64,000 nt of DNA from ZC4RG30 sp039917615 (GTDB taxonomy: Bacteria > Pseudomonadota > Gammaproteobacteria > Steroidobacterales > Steroidobacteraceae): positions 186,001 to 250,000 of the forward strand of contig JBDSJD010000029.1 in assembly GCA_039917615.1 (NCBI GenBank), written 5' to 3'. The notes below the pieces were generated by a model, which saw only the letters and a list, made by a program, of their open reading frames with translations, ran no database searches and was not told the DNA's origin. The translations under genes were made by a program, and so were the position numbers. Below are positions 60,897-64,000 of this stretch, piece by piece; position 1 is the stretch's first letter, and the number at the start of each line of letters is the position of its first letter.

Positions 60897-61793
60897 TCAG
60901 GCGTTTGCACGAACCCCATGATGATGCTCGTTGATAACGCTGCCCACCACTGTGACGCCGATCTCGGAAAAGCTGCCCATCGTCGCTTCGAGGTCGGCGA
61001 CCTTGGAGTAATTGCGACGCGCCACCAGTATGGCCGCGCCGGCGCGGGCCGCTAATATCTGCGCATCGGCCGACTCGTTTGCCGGCGGCGTATCGAGAAT
61101 GATGACATCGAATTGCTCTGCCAGGCGGGTGAGCACCAGTTCGAACGCCGGCCGTAACAGCAGCTCCTGCGGATTCGGTGGCAGCATGCCTGCGGGCAGC
61201 ACGTAAAGACGAAGCTCGGGATTGATACGACGCACGACATCACGGCCCAGCGCGCGTCCGGTGAGCAGTGCCGACAGCCCGGCCGAATTGTCGATGTTGA
61301 ACAATTTGTGCTGGCAGGGGCGGCGCAGATCAGTGTCGACCAGCAGCGTTCGATCGCCCGCCTGCGCAAACACCGTGGCGAGATTGGCGGCCAGCCAGCT
61401 GCGCCCATCGCCCCTGTCGGGACTCGTGATCGCCAGCGCCGTGCGGTTCGGCAGGGTGCGCCAGCGCAGCGTCAGCTGGCTGCGCAGGGCGCGCAACGGC
61501 TCGACCGCTTCGCTCTGCGGGTTGTAGGCGGCGACCACTTCCTGGGAAAGGCCTTCGTGCCCGCCCTGCGCGAGCGTCGGGTACTTGAACTGCTGCGCCA
61601 GCGCGAGATCGATATCCTTCTGCGTCACCAGCTTGAGCCGGACCGCAGCCTCGTCGAGCCCGATTTGGTACTCCGCGGCATATCGCTTCACCACATCGAT
61701 GACGCCCGGACTCAGCCGCTCCAGCTCGACCAGGATGGCGCCGATCGTGGAAGCGCCCAGTTTTTTCTGTGGTTTTTGTACGCGCGCTATCAC
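60897..61793 (-). CDS. epsG: EpsG-type chain-length tyrosine kinase (CpsD/CapB family)
   Basis: 298 residues from GTG 61793. The Walker A is SPDRGDGRS (124-132), with Arg where Lys is usual; that variant also occurs in other EpsG proteins. Walker A' is LLVDTDLRRP and Walker B is VIILDTPP. The N terminus recalls a GspE-II-like domain. It has no Tyr-rich tail. It partners EpsF in controlling polymer length. Confidence 0.88.
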   Translation of the reverse strand: MIARVQKPQKKLGASTIGAILVELERLSPGVIDVVKRYAAEYQIGLDEAAVRLKLVTQKDIDLALAQQFKYPTLAQGGHEGLSQEVVAAYNPQSEAVEPLRALRSQLTLRWRTLPNRTALAITSPDRGDGRSWLAANLATVFAQAGDRTLLVDTDLRRPCQHKLFNIDNSAGLSALLTGRALGRDVVRRINPELRLYVLPAGMLPPNPQELLLRPAFELVLTRLAEQFDVIILDTPPANESADAQILAARAGAAILVARRNYSKVADLEATMGSFSEIGVTVVGSVINEHHHGVRANA

Positions 61794-61800
61794 GGCAACA

Positions 61801-63234
61801 CTACCGGGACCAACCCAGCGCCTTGGTGGCGCCGTCCTTGACGCCCAGAGCCCGGGAGGCCACGCTCTTCAACATGACTACTGCCGACATCGCGGGCCCC
61901 GCCTGCGTCGAACGGAATGTCGTGAGCAGCGGAACTCCCAGCAGCAACGGCAGCTCTTCGTCCCGCCGCACTCGTTGATCGATCTTTTCGAGGCCAAGGA
62001 TCGAGGCAATTGCCAGCGCGAGGCCACTGAGCAGACCAATCGCGAAATTCATCTTGTATTTCGGGGAGGAAGGCGTGAACGGCTCCGTCGCCTTGGTCAG
62101 CAGCGAGGCGTTCGACAGACTCGTCTGGCTTTGCAGGCTCGTCTGCGCGATATCCCCCGCCAGGCCATCGAGGGTGCGCTGCGCCACGGTGACTTCGTTC
62201 TGCATGATCGTGACCTGGTCACGCTTGCGCTGGACATCGGCCACAATCCTCTTCTGCTCAGCGATCTGGTTAATCACGGCAGCCCTGCGGCTGCTGTTCA
62301 TGTCCGACGTCGACCGCAACGAGTCGACGACTTTGGCCTTTTCGCGGTCGAGTTGCTCCTTCAGGCTCTTGATGTCGGCCTCCAGACTCTGGCGCTCAGG
62401 ATGGTTTACGTCGAGCTGGGTGGCAAGGTTCTTCGCGCGCGCCTCCTTGGCGGAGATTTCCGCCGTCAATCCCGACACCAGCTGGCTCTGCAGGATTTCC
62501 GGCGCCGATTGATTGTTGCCTCTGGCCTGGGCCGCCCGCGACCTGCTCTCGTTTTGCTGCGATTCAATGGAGGTCAGCTCCGAAGACAGCTCGTTCAGGC
62601 GCGTCGTCTCGTTGTCCAGACGATCGCCGGTCACGAGGATTCCTTCCTTCTTCATGTAGTCGGACAGCGCTTTGCGCTTTTCGTCGAGTTCCAGCTTCAA
62701 GGCCTGCGAGCGTGCGTCAAAGAAGGTATTGGCGTCCCTGGCGGGCTGGGCCTTCTGTTGGATGTTGATCTGGATGTAGGCCTCAACAAACGCGTTCGCA
62801 ATCTTCGCCGCCCACACAGGGTCCGACCAGGTGGCGTACACATTGACCACGTTGCTCTCAAGTGGCGGCGGCACGGTAATGCTGTTCAGCAACCCGGCAG
62901 CGAGCCAGCCTTTGAAGTCGCCCTTGCCGCCAGTGCTCTTGTGCCAGCCGGTTTGCATTGCCGGGTCCTTGTCGAGACCCAGATCCCGGACGACCTGGTC
63001 CGCAACGGCCGCACTGGTGATGATTTCGATCTGGGTCTGTATGAGGTTGGGCTGGATCCCCTGGTTTGCGCCAGCGACCGGATCCTTCGCATCCACCACC
63101 ATCGATGCTTTGGCGGTATAGAGTTTGGGCGAGCGCAGGCTGATGACTTGCGAAACCGCCACACAGGCCAGGAACACGCCCAGCGCCACCCTCCAGCGCG
63201 CAGCCATGATCGAAACGAACTGGTGGAAATTCAT
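61801..63234 (-). CDS. epsF: EpsF-type chain-length determinant (Wzz/Wzc family)
   Basis: 477 residues. An N-terminal helix (about 12-34) and a C-terminal helix (NFAIGLLSGLALAIASILGL) flank a Wzz domain (YTAKASMVVDAKDP) and a long periplasmic coiled coil (about 170-380). The cytoplasmic tail is FRSTQAGPA. It is 7 bases upstream of epsG. It is divergent from epsE with 281 bases between; a CGCCCC/GGGGCG hairpin is at 63340-63358. Confidence 0.9.
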   Translation of the reverse strand: MNFHQFVSIMAARWRVALGVFLACVAVSQVISLRSPKLYTAKASMVVDAKDPVAGANQGIQPNLIQTQIEIITSAAVADQVVRDLGLDKDPAMQTGWHKSTGGKGDFKGWLAAGLLNSITVPPPLESNVVNVYATWSDPVWAAKIANAFVEAYIQINIQQKAQPARDANTFFDARSQALKLELDEKRKALSDYMKKEGILVTGDRLDNETTRLNELSSELTSIESQQNESRSRAAQARGNNQSAPEILQSQLVSGLTAEISAKEARAKNLATQLDVNHPERQSLEADIKSLKEQLDREKAKVVDSLRSTSDMNSSRRAAVINQIAEQKRIVADVQRKRDQVTIMQNEVTVAQRTLDGLAGDIAQTSLQSQTSLSNASLLTKATEPFTPSSPKYKMNFAIGLLSGLALAIASILGLEKIDQRVRRDEELPLLLGVPLLTTFRSTQAGPAMSAVVMLKSVASRALGVKDGATKALGWSR

Positions 63235-63515
63235 GAGTGATTACTCGCTCGCCTGCCGGGCATCCCAGACTCCAAGAGTGCACTGATCCGCGGCACTACG
63301 CCGTGATTGCCATAGCAGTATACCGCTGGTCTGTAGATACGCCCCCGTCGTAGGGGCGGATTACCATATTTTCCCGTTCCAGCAATGGCTTACATCCGCA
63401 GCCAGACTCTCCGGCGACACTTCCCCCGGACCCAAAGGCTGCGGCCCGTTCCCGGCCTCAGGTAAACTAGGCATCCGGTGTTTTTACCACCGCCCCCCTG
63501 AGGCAGAGAGCACCC

Positions 63516-64000
63516 GTGTTCCGCAACGCACCATTCCGCAGGATCGCTGCACTGATTCTATGCGCCACCCTCGCGGGCAGCGCCGGGGCCGCTGCTCCCG
63601 CGGCGCCGCCTGCGCCGGCCGGCCAGTCGGCCAATTCAGCCGCCATACCATTGGCCCCACTTGGTGCCGGAGACGTCTTCCGGCTGACCCTCTTTGGTCG
63701 GACCGATATGGACGGAAGCTACAGCGTCGCTGACAACGGCACTGCAAACATTCCGCTGGCGGGTGCGGTACAGGTGGCAGGTCTGTCGACCGAAGCCGCC
63801 GCCCGCAAGATCGAGCAGGTGCTGAAAGACGGCAAGTTCTTCATCAACCCGCAAGTGTCGTTGATGGTCGAGAAGTCGGTCAGCCAGCGCGTCTCTGTCG
63901 TGGGCGCGGTACGTTTGCCAGGTCGCTATGTCGTCGACTCCAGGACCACCATCTTGAATCTGCTTGCGGAGGCTGGCGGCGCCACTGACCTGGCCGCGGA
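63516..64000 (+). CDS. epsE: EpsE/Wza-like polysaccharide export protein, cut by window edge
   Basis: 161 complete codons are visible from GTG 63516, the frame open at the right edge. A signal peptide (MFRNAPFRRIAALILCATLA) and Ala/Pro linker precede LGAGDVFRLTLFGRTDMDG, the Poly_export domain, and then an SLBB-like segment (SVVGAVRLPGRYVV). It forms the outer-membrane pore of the polymer secretion system. Confidence 0.88.
   Translation, partial: MFRNAPFRRIAALILCATLAGSAGAAAPAAPPAPAGQSANSAAIPLAPLGAGDVFRLTLFGRTDMDGSYSVADNGTANIPLAGAVQVAGLSTEAAARKIEQVLKDGKFFINPQVSLMVEKSVSQRVSVVGAVRLPGRYVVDSRTTILNLLAEAGGATDLAA

Noticed and set aside
61585..63240. 551-codon plus-strand frame opposite epsF
   Set aside because: Antisense of the EpsF coiled coil; Arg/Leu-rich without domains.
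1..64000. CRISPR arrays, tRNA and rRNA genes
   Set aside because: No regularly spaced repeats or tRNA/rRNA-like sequence was noticed.

Overview
The window is GC-rich chromosomal DNA from a gammaproteobacterium. Gene orders such as dapF-DUF484-xerC-hslVU, ubiE-ubiJ-ubiB and P-II-amtB, a split AlgZ/LytTR pair, and the mix of planctomycete-type cytochromes, TonB receptors and many small toxin-antitoxin modules resemble environmental lineages near Steroidobacter, Nevskia or Xanthomonadales. The exact taxon is an inference.

Region 1 (1-17.4 kb) is mainly housekeeping: a truncated DUF1592-type cytochrome, a c5-type cytochrome, an AbrB/PIN pair, comM, ubiK, a nitrogen locus (P-II plus amtB behind a sigma-54 promoter and an NtrC-like box), an AlgZ/AlgR-like sensor pair, dapF, xerC, hslVU, ribosomal protein bTHX and the ubiquinone genes ubiE, ubiJ, ubiB. 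The P-II protein lacks its T-loop, the part that normally contacts AmtB and is uridylylated.

Region 2 (17.4-29.3 kb) has two small exported proteins, then a complete minus-strand trpEGDCFBA operon behind a readable attenuator whose 14-residue leader peptide carries three consecutive Trp codons. Next come a HigBA pair, a HerA-like ATPase and YajQ.

Region 3 (29.3-33.9 kb) is a small metal-uptake-like locus: a ModE-like regulator, a divergent TonB-dependent receptor and a TroA-fold binding protein, which may serve molybdate or tungstate.

Region 4 (33.9-42.3 kb) is accessory DNA. It holds four toxin-antitoxin modules in a row, each with its own palindromic operator; a 42-bp direct repeat brackets three of them. 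A BlaI/BlaR1-type pair follows, in which the M56 peptidase carries a TonB-receptor plug-like segment in its extracytoplasmic part. Then an insertion sequence sits inside a decayed ORF6N gene.

Region 5 (42.3-53.3 kb) has a histidine kinase/response regulator pair, an SPFH protein, DNA polymerase IV, two VOC-fold proteins, small basic proteins and a double retropepsin-like/TPR protein.

Region 6 (53.3-64 kb) is an exopolysaccharide cluster: EpsE (cut by the window edge), EpsF, EpsG, a methyltransferase, two or more GT4-like enzymes, a hexapeptide acyltransferase, a flippase, and GT14-like and OCH1-like glycosyltransferases. No polymerase is visible; it may lie beyond the right edge. No tRNA, rRNA or CRISPR array was seen.
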